Positions 18,444-27,751 of a DNA stretch of 64,000 nucleotides are shown piece by piece. This stretch comes from Variovorax paradoxus B4. Lineage in GTDB: Bacteria > Pseudomonadota > Gammaproteobacteria > Burkholderiales > Burkholderiaceae_C. The stretch lies in the NCBI RefSeq assembly GCF_000463015.1, contig NC_022247.1, forward strand, positions 496,001 through 560,000. The letters run 5' to 3'. Made by a program: the position numbers and the translations under genes. How positions within the stretch are numbered: the first letter of the stretch is position 1; each line of letters opens with the position of its first letter. Below the pieces are notes generated by a model. That model saw only the letters and a program-made list of their open reading frames with translations. It ran no database searches and was not told where the DNA came from.

Positions 18444-18447
18444 CTAG
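18444..18447. repeat. Target-site duplication CTAG, right
   Basis: This is the second copy of the four-base duplication. The following sequence, TTCACTTCAACCGTGTCCC then AAGGAG, is the original leader of the binding-protein gene. Confidence 0.85.
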
Positions 18448-18477
18448 TTCACTTCAACCGTGTCCCAAGGAGTTGCC

Positions 18478-20112
18478 ATGAAGACTCAGCCATTCGTTTC
18501 GCGCCGCTCGCCAAGGCTTGCCGCGCTGCTCGCGCCGACGGCACTCGCCGTGCTCGCACTGGCCTGCGGCACCGTGTCCGCCAAGACGCTGGTCTATTGC
18601 TCGGAGGGCAGCCCCGAGAATTTCTATCCGGGTGTGAACACCACCGGCACCTCGTTCGACGTGACCACGCAGGTCTACAACACCATCGTCGAGTTCGAGC
18701 GCGGCGGCACCAAGGTCGTGCCCGGCCTGGCGGAAAAATGGGACATCTCGGCCGACGGCACGCAGTACACCTTCCACCTGCGCAAGGGCGTCAAGTGGCA
18801 CAGCACCAGCAAGAGCTTCAAGCCCACGCGCGACTTCAATGCCGACGACTTCATCTTCATGCTCGAGCGGCAGTGGAAGGAAAGCGATCCCTTCTTCAAG
18901 GTCACGAGCCAGAACCATTCCTACTTCAACGACATGGGCATGCCCAAGCTCCTGAAGTCGGTGGACCGCATCGACGACCTGACCGTGGAGATCACGCTCA
19001 ACCAGGCCGAGGCGCCGTTTCTTGCCAACCTCGCGATGCAGTACGCGGGCATCCAGTCGAAGGAATACGCGATTGCGATGCTGAAGGCCGGCACGCCTGA
19101 GAAGGTCGACCAGGACCCGATCGGCACCGGCCCCTTCTACCTCGTGCAGTACCAGAAGGACGCGGTCATCCGCTTCAAGGCCTTCCCGCAGTACTGGGGC
19201 GGCAAGGCGAAGATCGACGACCTGGTGTTCGCGATCACGCCCGACGCCTCGGTGCGCTGGGCCAAGCTGCAGAAGGGCGAATGCCACGTCATGCCGTACC
19301 CGAACCCGGCCGACCTCGACGCGATACGCAAGGATCCGAACGTGCAGGTGCTCGAGCAGCCCGGCCTCAACGTCGGCTACCTTTCGTACAACACCACGAA
19401 GAAGCCCTTCGACGACGTGCGCGTGCGCAAGGCCATCAACATGGCGATCAACAAGAAGGCGATCATCGACGGCGTGTACCTGTCGACCGGCGTGGCCGCG
19501 AAGAACCCCATTCCGCCGACCATGTGGTCCTACAACGATGCGGTCAAGGACGATCCGTACGATCCCGAAGCCGCCAAGAAGCTGCTGGCGCAGGCCGGCT
19601 TTCCCGATGGTTTCTCGACCGACCTGTGGGCCATGCCGGTGCAGCGGCCCTACAACCCGAACGCCAAGCGCATCGCCGAGCTGATGCAGGCCGATCTCGC
19701 CAAGATCAACGTCAAGGCCGAGATCAAGAGCTTCGAGTGGGGCGAGTACCGCAAGCGCCTGCAGGCCGGCGAGCACCAGATGGGCATGCTGGGCTGGACC
19801 GGCGACAACGGCGACCCCGACAATTTCCTCTACACGCTGCTGGGCTGCGCCTCGGCCAAGTCGGCCAGCGGCAGCAACATCTCGAAGTTCTGCTACCAGC
19901 CGTACGAAGACCTCGTGCTGAAGGCCAAGAGCGCGACCAGGCAGGCCGACCGCGACGCGCTCTACAAGAAGGCGCAAGTCATCTTCAAGGAACAGGCGCC
20001 GTGGTTCACCATCGCGCATGCGGTGCAGCTGAAGCCGGTGCGCAAGGAGGTGGTCGACTTCAAGCTCAGCCCCTTCGGCCGCCACACTTTCTACGGCGTG
20101 GACATCAAGTAA
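18478..20112 (+). CDS. ABC transporter periplasmic binding protein, DppA-like
   Basis: The 544-residue SBP_bac_5 protein starts at ATGAAGACTCAGCC after AAGGAG. A long signal peptide ([20 protein letters not shown], cleavage after VSA) is followed by [19 protein letters not shown], typical of DppA. Family motifs include the ligand-binding-region [19 protein letters not shown] and [17 protein letters not shown]. It delivers peptides, possibly dipeptides, to the permeases; haem or other ligands are known for some DppA relatives. It was presumably transcribed from the upstream operon but is now separated by the insertion element, so its expression may depend on read-through from the transposase or on an element-derived promoter. 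Confidence 0.93.
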   Translation: MKTQPFVSRRSPRLAALLAPTALAVLALACGTVSAKTLVYCSEGSPENFYPGVNTTGTSFDVTTQVYNTIVEFERGGTKVVPGLAEKWDISADGTQYTFHLRKGVKWHSTSKSFKPTRDFNADDFIFMLERQWKESDPFFKVTSQNHSYFNDMGMPKLLKSVDRIDDLTVEITLNQAEAPFLANLAMQYAGIQSKEYAIAMLKAGTPEKVDQDPIGTGPFYLVQYQKDAVIRFKAFPQYWGGKAKIDDLVFAITPDASVRWAKLQKGECHVMPYPNPADLDAIRKDPNVQVLEQPGLNVGYLSYNTTKKPFDDVRVRKAINMAINKKAIIDGVYLSTGVAAKNPIPPTMWSYNDAVKDDPYDPEAAKKLLAQAGFPDGFSTDLWAMPVQRPYNPNAKRIAELMQADLAKINVKAEIKSFEWGEYRKRLQAGEHQMGMLGWTGDNGDPDNFLYTLLGCASAKSASGSNISKFCYQPYEDLVLKAKSATRQADRDALYKKAQVIFKEQAPWFTIAHAVQLKPVRKEVVDFKLSPFGRHTFYGVDIK

Positions 20113-20115
20113 CCG

Positions 20116-20901
20116 ATGAGCGCACCGGTCGCCATCGTCGCTGCCATGCACGAAGAGCTGAGCGCGCTCCTCGCGCAGATGCCGGACGAGCAGCGCGTGC
20201 GCGCCGCGGGGCGCGACTTCTGGGTCGGCCACCTGCACGGCCAGCCGGTGGTGGCCGTGCTGTCGCGCATCGGCAAGGTCGCGGCGGCGGTGACGGCCAC
20301 GGTGCTGCTCGAGCGCTTCGGCGTGCGGGCGATCGTGTTCACGGGCGTCGCCGGCGGGCTCGCGCCGGGCGTGAACGTCGGCGACGTGGTGGTCGCAACG
20401 CAGCTGCTGCAGCACGACCTCGATGCCTCGCCGATCTTTCCGAAGTACGAGGTGCCGCTCATGGGCCTTTCGCGCTTCGCGGCCGATGCCGCAGTCAGCG
20501 ATGCGCTGGCGGCCGTGGCCGAAGAGACGCTGCGCGATCCGGTGGCGTTGCTGGGGCAGGAGGCCGTCGATGAGTTCGGCCTCCGGTCGCCGAAGGTGCA
20601 CCGGGGCTTGCTGGTGAGCGGCGATCGCTTCGTCTCGACGGCGGCCGAAAGCGATGCGTTGCGGCGCAACCTGCCCGATGCGCTTGCGGTCGAGATGGAA
20701 GGCGCGGCGGTGGCGCAGGTGTGCCACGACTACGGCGTGCCCTTTGCGGCGATGCGGACCATCTCGGACCGGGCCGACGACGCCGCGCATGGCGACTTCG
20801 CACGCTTCGTCGCCGAAGTGGCGAGCCGCTACAGCCTTGCGCTGGCGAGCGCGTGGCTGGCCACGCTGCCTTCTTGCCGCGAAACGCCCGCCGCTACTTG
20901 A
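20116..20901 (+). CDS. mtnN: 5'-methylthioadenosine/S-adenosylhomocysteine nucleosidase
   Basis: The enzyme cleaves adenine from methylthioadenosine and S-adenosylhomocysteine. The 261-residue protein has the N-terminal VAIVAAMHEEL with a catalytic Glu, the purine-nucleoside-phosphorylase fold motif VFTGVAGGLAPGVNVGDVVV, the ribose-binding MEGAAVAQV and the catalytic Asp in SDRADD. It is about 30 residues longer than E. coli MtnN, with an insertion around EETLRDPVALLGQEAVDEFG. It follows the binding-protein gene by three bases, so it shares that transcript. Its 3' end overlaps the convergent corA by eight bases. Confidence 0.92.
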   Translation: MSAPVAIVAAMHEELSALLAQMPDEQRVRAAGRDFWVGHLHGQPVVAVLSRIGKVAAAVTATVLLERFGVRAIVFTGVAGGLAPGVNVGDVVVATQLLQHDLDASPIFPKYEVPLMGLSRFAADAAVSDALAAVAEETLRDPVALLGQEAVDEFGLRSPKVHRGLLVSGDRFVSTAAESDALRRNLPDALAVEMEGAAVAQVCHDYGVPFAAMRTISDRADDAAHGDFARFVAEVASRYSLALASAWLATLPSCRETPAAT

Positions 20902-21880
20902 GCCAGCCGCGCCGGCGGAAGTACCACATCGGCACCAGCGCGCTCGCCGCCATCAGCGCCAGCGCATATGGATAGCCCAGCGACCAGTCGAGCTCGGGCA
21001 TGAGCTTGAAGTTCATGCCGTAGATGCTCGCGATCAGCGTGGGCGGCAGCAGCGCCACGCTGGCCACCGAGAAGATCTTGATGGTCTTGTTCTGGTTGAT
21101 GTTGATGAAACCGACGGTCGCATCCATCAGGAAGTTGATCTTGTCGAACAGGAAGGCCGTGTGGTTGTCCAGCGATTCGATGTCGCGCAGGATCTGCCGC
21201 GCCTCCTCGAACTGCTCGGCGTTGAGCATGCGGCTGCGCATCATGAAGCTCACCGCGCGGCGCGTGTCCATCACGTTGCGCCGGATGCGGCCGTTCAAGT
21301 CTTCCTGGCGCGCGATCGCCGCCAGCACCTCGCCGGCCAGCTCGTCGCTGACGTTGCCTTCGAGCACCTTCTTGCCCGCGACCTCGAGTTCGTCGTAGAT
21401 GTTCTCGAGCGTGTCGGCCGAGTATTCGGCGTCGGCGTCGAACAGCTTGAGCAGCACTTCCTTCGCGTCTTCGATGAGGCCGGGGGCGCGGCGCGCACGC
21501 ATGCGCAGCAGCCGGAACACGGGCACGTCCTCGTCATGGATGGAGAACAGCACGCCGCGGCTGCGAAGCTCGGTGTTGTGCTGGTTCAGGATGAACGCAA
21601 CGCGCACCGACCGCGGGTCTTCGTCGTCGTCGATCAGGAAGTCGGAGCGGATGTGCAGTTCGCCGTTGTCTTCCTCGTAGAAGCGGGCCGACTCCTCGAT
21701 GTCCTCGTCCATCGCGTCTTCGGGAATCGAAAGGCCGTAGTACTGCTTGATCCAGCGCTTTTCCTCGAGCGTGGGCGATTCGAGGTCGACCCAGATCGGC
21801 TGGAACTTGGAAAGCTCCTCGAGCGCCTCGATCTCTTCCTGGACAAGGCGGCCGTTGGCGAGCGTAAAGATATTGAGCAT
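20894..21880 (-). CDS. corA: Magnesium/cobalt transporter CorA
   Basis: CorA is a pentameric channel for Mg2+ (also Co2+ and Ni2+) in the inner membrane. The 328-residue protein has a large charged cytoplasmic N-terminal domain with a long helix, then two C-terminal membrane segments, with the signature YGMNF closing the first one (VALLPPTLIASIYGMNF) and a short periplasmic loop LMPELDW before the second. The basic tail RRRGWLK is as usual. The start ATGCTCAATATC is supported by upstream CACGGGAGTG. Confidence 0.95.
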   Translation of the reverse strand: MLNIFTLANGRLVQEEIEALEELSKFQPIWVDLESPTLEEKRWIKQYYGLSIPEDAMDEDIEESARFYEEDNGELHIRSDFLIDDDEDPRSVRVAFILNQHNTELRSRGVLFSIHDEDVPVFRLLRMRARRAPGLIEDAKEVLLKLFDADAEYSADTLENIYDELEVAGKKVLEGNVSDELAGEVLAAIARQEDLNGRIRRNVMDTRRAVSFMMRSRMLNAEQFEEARQILRDIESLDNHTAFLFDKINFLMDATVGFININQNKTIKIFSVASVALLPPTLIASIYGMNFKLMPELDWSLGYPYALALMAASALVPMWYFRRRGWLK

Positions 21881-22109
21881 GGGCTCACTCCCGTGAAATG
21901 GCTGAGGCGATGGGGCGAGGGGAGGGGTGCTTTCAATCCCCGGGCCCTGATGTCAGCGATCGAGGGGCGTCAGGACGCGGGAGTTGAAAGCTGCCGAGAC
22001 GGTGCGGTTTCCATGATGCGGTCTCCAGTTGCAGCGAGGGGCGATTATGTCATCGGCCATGTGACGGCAAGGCCGCCGATCTGGATGGACATACAGTAAA
22101 GTTGCGGCC

Positions 22110-24236
22110 ATGCAGACCGCTGCGCTCCCCGCTTTTCCCGCCGTCGGCACCCCCGGCACCGCCCAGGCCGAGCGCCTGGCCGCGGCACTTTCGGCGCTCA
22201 ACGACGAGCAGCGCGCCGCCGTCGAGCACGGCGTCGGCACGCTGGTCGGGCGCGACGAGCGGCCGCTGCTGGTGATCGCCGGCGCGGGCTCCGGCAAGAC
22301 CAGCACGCTGGCGCACCGGGTGGCGCACCTCATTGCCGGCGGCGTCGATCCGCAGCGCCTGCTGCTCTTGACCTTCTCGCGCCGCGCGGCGCAGGAAATG
22401 GAGCGCCGCGCGGGCCAGGTGCTGGCGCGCGTGCTCGGGCTCAAATCCGAAAAGCCGCCCGCGCTGCCGTGGGCCGGCACTTTCCATGGCATCGGCGCAC
22501 GCCTGCTGCGCGAATACGCCGCGCACATCGGCCTGAACGACCACTTCACGATCCACGACCGCGGGGACGCCGAGGACCTGATGGGCCTGGTGCGCCACGA
22601 GCTCGGCCTGTCGTCGAGCGTGAACCGCTTTCCGCGCAAGGGCACCTGCCTTTCGATCTATTCGCGATGCGTCAACACGCGCGCGCCGCTGGCCGATGTG
22701 CTCGCCGAGGCCTTTCCGTGGTGCGCCGAGTGGGAAGCCGAACTCAAGCGCCTGTTCGGCGCCTATGTCGAGGCCAAGCAGCAGCAGAACGTGCTCGACT
22801 ACGACGACCTGCTGCTCTATTGGGCCGGCATGGCGGCCGAGCCCGCGCTGGCGGCGCTGGTCGGCGCGCGCTTCGACCACGTCCTGGTCGACGAGTACCA
22901 GGACACCAACCTGCTGCAGGCCTCGATCCTGCGGGCGCTCAAGCCCGATGGCCGCGGCGTGACGGTGGTGGGCGACGACGCGCAGTCGATCTACTCGTTT
23001 CGCGGCGCAACGGTGCGTAACATCCTCGACTTTTCGTCGCAGTTCTCGCAGGCCGCGCGCGTGGTCACGCTGGAGCGCAACTACCGCTCGACCCAGCCCA
23101 TTCTCGATGTCTCGAACCGGGTCATTGCGCAGGCCGCCGAGCGGCATGCCAAGACGCTCTGGACCGACAAGCCCTCCGCGGGCCGGCCGCAGCTGGTGCT
23201 GGTGCCCGACGAGGCGCAGCAGGCCGTCTGGGTGGCCGACAAGGTGCTGGCGCACCGCGAGGGCGGCCTGGCGCTCAAGTCGCAGGCGGTGCTGTTTCGC
23301 GCCGCCACGCACAGTGCGCCGCTCGAGCTGGAACTGGCGCGCCGCAACATTCCGTTCGTGAAGTACGGCGGCCTCAAGTTTCTCGAGGCCTCGCATGTGA
23401 AGGACCTGCTCGCGGTGCTGCGCTTCGCCGAGAACCCGCGCGGGCGCATGGCGGGATTCCGCGTCACGCAGCTCATCCCGGGCATCGGGCCCGCCACGGG
23501 CGCGCGGCTGCTCGATGCCATGGACCAGGCCGCCGATCCGGTGGCGGCGGTGCGCGGGTTCGTGCCGCCACCCGCCGCGCGCGCGGAGTGGGCGGTGTTT
23601 GCCGAAGCCTATGCCGCGCTGTGCGCGCCATCGCTGCCGTGGCCGGCCGATGTGGAACTGGCGGTGCGCTGGTATTTGCCGCACCTCGACCGGCTCTACG
23701 ACGACCCCTCCGGCGTGCGGCGCGGCGACGTCGAGCAATTGACGCGGCTGGCGTCGGGCTATGCCTCGCGCGAGCGCTTCCTGACGGAACTCACGCTCGA
23801 TCCGCCCGAAGCCACCAGCGACAGGCCGGGCCCGCCCTCGCTCGACGAGGACTACCTGATCCTGTCCACCATCCACTCGGCCAAGGGGCAGGAGTGGAAT
23901 TCGGTGCACGTGCTCAACGTGGTCGACGGCTGCCTGCCGGCCGACGTGGCGCAGAGCGCGCATGAGCTCGAGGAGGAGCGGCGGCTGCTCTACGTGGCAA
24001 TGACACGGGCGCGCGACCACCTGCATCTTCTGGTGCCGCAGCGCTTCTACGTGACGCAGCAGGCCGTGCGCGGCGACCGGCACCTGTATGCCAACCGCAC
24101 GCGCTTCATTTCCGAACGGGATCTCGCGGGCTTCGAGCAGCAGACCTGGCCGCCACCGCCGGAGCGGCCGCCCGCGGTGCCGCCGCCGGCCGCGGTGATC
24201 GACCTGCGCAACCGCATGCGCGCCGCCTGGAGCTGA
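22110..24236 (+). CDS. UvrD/Rep-family ATP-dependent DNA helicase
   Basis: The 708-residue superfamily 1 helicase shows motif I VIAGAGSGKTSTLAHR, Ia TFSRRAAQEMERR, II VLVDEYQDTN, III VVGDDAQSIYSFRGA, IV LERNYRST, V LSTIHSAKGQEW and VI LLYVAMTRARDHLHLLVP. It is about the length of Rep/UvrD but has the spaced architecture of the AddA/PcrA-like UvrD-helicase-C2 group. It unwinds DNA 3' to 5', probably in repair or restart. It stands alone; the next gene (hpf) has its own leader. Which paralogue (Rep, UvrD or other) it is cannot be decided here. Confidence 0.93.
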   Translation: MQTAALPAFPAVGTPGTAQAERLAAALSALNDEQRAAVEHGVGTLVGRDERPLLVIAGAGSGKTSTLAHRVAHLIAGGVDPQRLLLLTFSRRAAQEMERRAGQVLARVLGLKSEKPPALPWAGTFHGIGARLLREYAAHIGLNDHFTIHDRGDAEDLMGLVRHELGLSSSVNRFPRKGTCLSIYSRCVNTRAPLADVLAEAFPWCAEWEAELKRLFGAYVEAKQQQNVLDYDDLLLYWAGMAAEPALAALVGARFDHVLVDEYQDTNLLQASILRALKPDGRGVTVVGDDAQSIYSFRGATVRNILDFSSQFSQAARVVTLERNYRSTQPILDVSNRVIAQAAERHAKTLWTDKPSAGRPQLVLVPDEAQQAVWVADKVLAHREGGLALKSQAVLFRAATHSAPLELELARRNIPFVKYGGLKFLEASHVKDLLAVLRFAENPRGRMAGFRVTQLIPGIGPATGARLLDAMDQAADPVAAVRGFVPPPAARAEWAVFAEAYAALCAPSLPWPADVELAVRWYLPHLDRLYDDPSGVRRGDVEQLTRLASGYASRERFLTELTLDPPEATSDRPGPPSLDEDYLILSTIHSAKGQEWNSVHVLNVVDGCLPADVAQSAHELEEERRLLYVAMTRARDHLHLLVPQRFYVTQQAVRGDRHLYANRTRFISERDLAGFEQQTWPPPPERPPAVPPPAAVIDLRNRMRAAWS

Positions 24237-24552
24237 ACCGGCAGGCCCTTTGCCTGGCAGGGTCACCGGTGGTGACGCACTGAAACACTTGCTGCCCAAG
24301 TGCCGCATCGGCGTGGCCAGCATGCGCGGGCAGCTATGGAATCCCTAGCGGATTGGAGCATGGCCCGCATGCGCCCGCCACCCGGAGAAGCCAGCTATTG
24401 CAATACCGTGACAGCTTGGGCATAGTGAATCGACCGTCCCTTCTTTTCTCTTCTTTCCCTCTTTTCTCCCCAACCCCACACCTGTTTCGCCGGCCACGCT
24501 CCATCCCGGAGCGGGGCCATTTTCCCAACCGTCAATTCTCAGGAGGTCATTC
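24237..24552. other. Intergenic region (316 bases) upstream of hpf
   Basis: It holds a few short palindromes just after the helicase stop (24242-24256 and 24263-24275, no T-tail; CACTTG/CAAGTG at 24286-24302), a promoter-like pair at 24398-24426, a pyrimidine-rich stretch at about 24435-24480, and CAGGAGG before the hpf ATG. No gene is seen. Confidence 0.5.
24398..24426 (+). promoter_or_regulatory. Candidate sigma-70 promoter for hpf
   Basis: TTGCAA and CATAGT, each matching four of six consensus positions, are separated by exactly 17 bases. The pair lies about 125 bases before the hpf start. No sigma-54 -24/-12 signature was found in the region. Confidence 0.4.
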
Positions 24553-24882
24553 ATGAATTTGACGATCAGCGGTCATCACCTCGACGTCACCCCTGCCTTG
24601 CGCACCTACGTCACGAGCAAGCTGGACCGGATCACACGGCACTTCGACCAGGTGGTCGATGTGAAGGTGCTCCTCACGGTGGAAAAGCAGAAGGAAAAGG
24701 AACGCCGCCAAAGGGCGGAGTGCAACATTCACGTCAAGGGTAACGACATGTTCGCGGAGTCGAGCCACGCTGATCTCTACGCTGCGGTCGATGAACTGGT
24801 CGACAAACTCGACCGCCAGGTGGTGCGCCACAAGGACCGCCTGCAGGACCACCATCACGCTGCGGCCAAGCGCGTGATGTAG
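24553..24882 (+). CDS. hpf: Ribosome hibernation promoting factor (short HPF/RaiA)
   Basis: The 109-residue protein, beginning [20 protein letters not shown], is a short-form HPF, which binds the 30S decoding centre and promotes 100S dimers in stationary phase. The family stretch [21 protein letters not shown] and C-terminal [17 protein letters not shown] followed by [10 protein letters not shown] are typical. CAGGAGGTCATTC before the ATG is a strong ribosome-binding site. It is followed by an intrinsic terminator and then ptsN, the usual order near rpoN in proteobacteria, although rpoN itself is absent here. Confidence 0.95.
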   Translation: MNLTISGHHLDVTPALRTYVTSKLDRITRHFDQVVDVKVLLTVEKQKEKERRQRAECNIHVKGNDMFAESSHADLYAAVDELVDKLDRQVVRHKDRLQDHHHAAAKRVM

Positions 24883-24913
24883 ACCACGGGCAAGGGCTGC
24901 GGCCCCTGCGACA

Positions 24914-24935
24914 AGCCGCCTCCGGGCGGCTTTTT
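24914..24935 (+). terminator. Intrinsic terminator between hpf and ptsN
   Basis: AGCCGCC and GGCGGCT pair perfectly around TCCG and are followed by five T residues, with a further run of T at 24943-24949. Confidence 0.8.
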
Positions 24936-25064
24936 GCTGCCTGTTTTTTCATCATCGCCCGCAGGCCCGGCGAGGCCTTCCGGCAACATGTAGCCAAAAA
25001 GTAAGTAACGGGAGTGGGGGTTTTTACCAAGCGGGTGCATAATCGCCCCCGCCCTGCCCCCACC

Positions 25065-25532
25065 ATGAATCGCCTCGCGTCCATCCTGCCGCCCGCTCAA
25101 GTGCTTGTGAGCGTTGACGCTACCAGCAAGAAACGTGCTTTCGAAGAAGCCGGCTTGCTGTTCGAGAGCCTTCACGGCCTCGGCCGCGCCCTGATCACCG
25201 ACAGCCTGTTTGCGCGCGAACGGCTCGGCTCCACCGGGCTCGGGCACGGGGTGGCCATTCCGCATGGCCGCATCAAGGGCCTCAAGGCTCCCATGGCCGC
25301 GGTCTTCCAGCTGGCGAATCCGATCGGTTTCGACGCGCCGGACGAGCAGCCCGTCGGGCTCCTGATCTTCCTGCTGGTGCCCGAGGCGGCCACCCAGAAG
25401 CACCTTGAAATCCTCTCCGAGATCGCCGAGCTGCTGAGCGACGCCAACCTGCGCGAGCTGATCAAGTCGAGCACCGACGCGGCCGAACTGCACGGACTCA
25501 TTGCCGGCTGGCAGTCGACGCAAGTCGCCTGA
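25065..25532 (+). CDS. ptsN: PTS IIA-like nitrogen regulatory protein PtsN
   Basis: PtsN (EIIA-Ntr, 155 residues) is the terminal phosphoryl acceptor of the nitrogen PTS and regulates K+ transport and other processes in a phosphorylation-dependent way. The phosphorylated histidine is H67 in GLGHGVAIPHGRIKGL. The protein starts MNRLASILPPAQVLVSV; a longer in-frame start at 25014 would run through the GC-rich leader. A CATAAT hexamer at 25038-25043 gives a short leader of about 20 bases, suggesting its own promoter after the hpf terminator. Confidence 0.94.
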   Translation: MNRLASILPPAQVLVSVDATSKKRAFEEAGLLFESLHGLGRALITDSLFARERLGSTGLGHGVAIPHGRIKGLKAPMAAVFQLANPIGFDAPDEQPVGLLIFLLVPEAATQKHLEILSEIAELLSDANLRELIKSSTDAAELHGLIAGWQSTQVA

Positions 25533-25626
25533 GGTGCCCGCTCCCGGGCTCCCGCGGCCCCGCAGGGCCGGTTCCGCGGTATTCTGGCCGGCCTCCAACT
25601 AGGCGCTGAGCGCCATCTCCCTACGC

Positions 25627-26586
25627 ATGAAGCCGACCGTCATCAGTGCCGACGCCATGTTCGAGGAATTCCGCGGGTCGCTCCGCTGGGAATGGCTCGC
25701 CGGGCTCGGTGCTTCAGAGCGCCAGTTCGATCCTGAAGTCATCAGCCGCGCCCAGTCGGCGGCGGACCTGGTCGGCTACCTCAATTACATCCATCCGTAC
25801 CGCGTTCAGATCCTGGGCGCGCGCGAAGTGGCCTACCTGACGCGCGGCAGCCAGGAAGACTGCGCCCGGCGCATTGCCCGCATCGTCACCCTGGAGCCGC
25901 CCATGCTGGTGCTGGCCGACGGCCAGGCCGCGCCGGACGAGCTGCTATCGATTTGCGAGCGCGCCCAGCTGCCGCTGTTCGCCACCCGCGAGTCGTCGGC
26001 CTTCGTGATCGACCTGCTGCGGGCCTACCTGTCCAAGCATTTCGCGGAACGCACCTCGATGCACGGGGTGTTCATGGACATCCTGGGCATGGGGGTCATG
26101 ATCACCGGCGAATCGGGGCTCGGGAAGAGCGAGCTCGGGCTGGAACTGATTTCGCGCGGCAACGGCCTGGTGGCCGACGACGCGGTCGACCTTTTCCGCA
26201 TCAACCAGAACACCATCGAGGGCCGCTGTCCCGACCTGCTGCTCAACCTGCTGGAGGTGCGCGGCATCGGCTTGCTGGACATCCGCGCGATCTTCGGCGA
26301 GACGGCGGTGCGGCGGAAGATGCGGCTCAAGCTCATCGTGCACCTGGTGCGCCGCGACAGCTTCGAGCGCGACTACGAGCGCATGCCCTCGGCGCCGCTC
26401 ACGCAGGACGTGCTGGGCATTCCGGTGCGCAAGGTCATCATCCAGGTGGTGGCCGGGCGCAACATCGCCGTGCTGGTGGAAGCCGCCGTGCGCAATTCGA
26501 TCCTGCAGCTGCGCGGCATCGACACCTATGCCGATTTCGTGGCGCGCCACCACAAGGCGATGGAAAACGGGCGCGACGGGGACTGA
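25627..26586 (+). CDS. hprK: HPr kinase/phosphorylase HprK
   Basis: HprK phosphorylates and dephosphorylates HPr on serine. The 319-residue protein has the Walker A loop GESGLGKS at 161-168, the preceding H146 in [13 protein letters not shown], and the signature [20 protein letters not shown]. It follows ptsN by 94 bases, a common arrangement in betaproteobacteria, where it forms part of a regulatory PTS without sugar transport. The convergent fur gene ends four bases after its stop. Confidence 0.96.
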   Translation: MKPTVISADAMFEEFRGSLRWEWLAGLGASERQFDPEVISRAQSAADLVGYLNYIHPYRVQILGAREVAYLTRGSQEDCARRIARIVTLEPPMLVLADGQAAPDELLSICERAQLPLFATRESSAFVIDLLRAYLSKHFAERTSMHGVFMDILGMGVMITGESGLGKSELGLELISRGNGLVADDAVDLFRINQNTIEGRCPDLLLNLLEVRGIGLLDIRAIFGETAVRRKMRLKLIVHLVRRDSFERDYERMPSAPLTQDVLGIPVRKVIIQVVAGRNIAVLVEAAVRNSILQLRGIDTYADFVARHHKAMENGRDGD

Positions 26587-26590
26587 CGGG

Positions 26591-27010
26591 TTACCTTTTA
26601 CCGACGCAGTCGCCGCACAGGCCGTAGAGCGACATCGCGTGGTCCTGCAGGATCCAGCCCTTGTCCTTTGAAATCATCTGCTGGCGGCGCTCGATCTCGG
26701 CGTCGTAGAACTCCTCGACCTTGCCGCACGAGGTGCAGATCAGGTGGTCGTGGTGCGTGCCCTCGTTCAGTTCGTAGACCGCCTTGCCGCTTTCGAAATG
26801 GCTGCGCTCGAGGATGCCGGCCTGCTCGAACTGGGTCAGCACGCGGTAGACGGTGGCCAGGCCGATGTCGGAGTGCTCGTTCAGGAGCACGCGAAAAACG
26901 TCCTCGGCCGTCATGTGGCGCTGGCTGCCGGTCTGGAAGATCTCGAGGATCTTCAGGCGTGGCAGGGTGGCCTTGAGGCCGGTGTTCTTGAGTTCGTCGA
27001 TGTTGGCCAT
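26591..27010 (-). CDS. fur: Ferric uptake regulator Fur
   Basis: Fur is the Fe(II)-dependent dimeric repressor of iron uptake. The 139-residue protein starts [20 protein letters not shown], with the winged helix in the first 80 residues, then the metal-site sequence [16 protein letters not shown] with the CxxC zinc pair and a second CxxC near the C terminus (CGDCVG). A longer frame from 27046 is unlikely since the ATG at 27010 gives the family N terminus. It is divergent from bamE with about 90 bases between, the usual arrangement in Burkholderiales. Confidence 0.96.
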   Translation of the reverse strand: MANIDELKNTGLKATLPRLKILEIFQTGSQRHMTAEDVFRVLLNEHSDIGLATVYRVLTQFEQAGILERSHFESGKAVYELNEGTHHDHLICTSCGKVEEFYDAEIERRQQMISKDKGWILQDHAMSLYGLCGDCVGKR

Positions 27011-27099
27011 GATGGTTCCTGCGCCCTGGGCTGCAGACGGGCCCAAAAGGGCCAGCCGCTACAATGGCCGATCATATCGCTACCCCCCTTTTTCCTCCC

Positions 27100-27660
27100 A
27101 TGCCTGCCATTCTCCAACGCCGTCCCTGGCTGCTGGCTGCGGCCGTCGCCGCGACGTTCTGCCTCGGCGCCTGCAGCGGCTTCAGCGATCGCACGCGTGG
27201 TGCGCTGACGGCCATCACGCCCTACAAGGTCGAAGTGGTCCAGGGCAATTTCGTGTCGAAGGAACAGGTCGAGGCGCTCAAGCCTGGCATGTCGCGCCAG
27301 CAGGTGCGTGAAATCCTCGGCACGTCGCTGCTGACCGACGTCTTCCACAAGGATCGCTGGGACTACGTCTTCACGATCAGGCGCCAGGGCGTCGATCCCC
27401 AGGAACGCCGCCTGACCGTCTTCTTCAACGGCGAACTGCTCGAGCGCTTCGAGGGCGACCCGATGCCCAGCGAAGAAGAATTCGTTGCCACGCTCGACAC
27501 CCGCAAGAAGAGCGGCAAGGTGCCGCCGCTCGAGGCGTCGGAAGAAGAACTCAAGAAATTCGCCCCCAAGGAAGACGGCAAGAAGGCCGATGCCACCACC
27601 ACGGCAACCGGCCAGCCGCCGCTTCCTGCCGCGTATCCCCCGCTCGAAGCTGCGCGCTGA
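27100..27660 (+). CDS. bamE: Outer membrane assembly lipoprotein BamE (OmlA/SmpA)
   Basis: BamE is a lipoprotein of the BAM complex that inserts beta-barrel proteins. From ATG 27100 the signal is MPAILQRRPWLLAAAVAATF, with lipobox CLGAC. The SmpA/OmlA domain is seen in VVQGNFVSKEQVEALKPGMS, RQQVREILGTSLLTDVFHKD and WDYVFTIRRQG. The C-terminal extension of about 60 residues rich in E, K and P is longer than in E. coli BamE (113 residues) and typical of betaproteobacterial OmlA. An in-frame ATG at 27064 overlaps a TACAAT hexamer at 27060-27065 that may be the -10 element, which favours 27100. Confidence 0.93.
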   Translation: MPAILQRRPWLLAAAVAATFCLGACSGFSDRTRGALTAITPYKVEVVQGNFVSKEQVEALKPGMSRQQVREILGTSLLTDVFHKDRWDYVFTIRRQGVDPQERRLTVFFNGELLERFEGDPMPSEEEFVATLDTRKKSGKVPPLEASEEELKKFAPKEDGKKADATTTATGQPPLPAAYPPLEAAR

Positions 27661-27751
27661 GCACGCGCCAAACACAGGGCGAGGGCGGGCGCACCCGCCG
27701 GGTCAGGCGGGGCGTGCCGGTTTCCATGCCAACTTCCAAGGCTGAATCCGC

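Noticed and set aside
18454..20790. A minus-strand frame of 778 codons opposite the binding-protein gene and mtnN
   Set aside because: Shadow frame; low-complexity R/V/H-rich protein without motifs.
24242..24302. Short palindromes after the helicase gene as a terminator
   Set aside because: The stems are only 5-6 bases and no T-run follows, so I did not annotate a terminator.
24340..24552. Sigma-54 promoter for hpf
   Set aside because: Looked for TGGCAC-N5-TTGC; no adequate match was found. A sigma-70-like pair is a better candidate.
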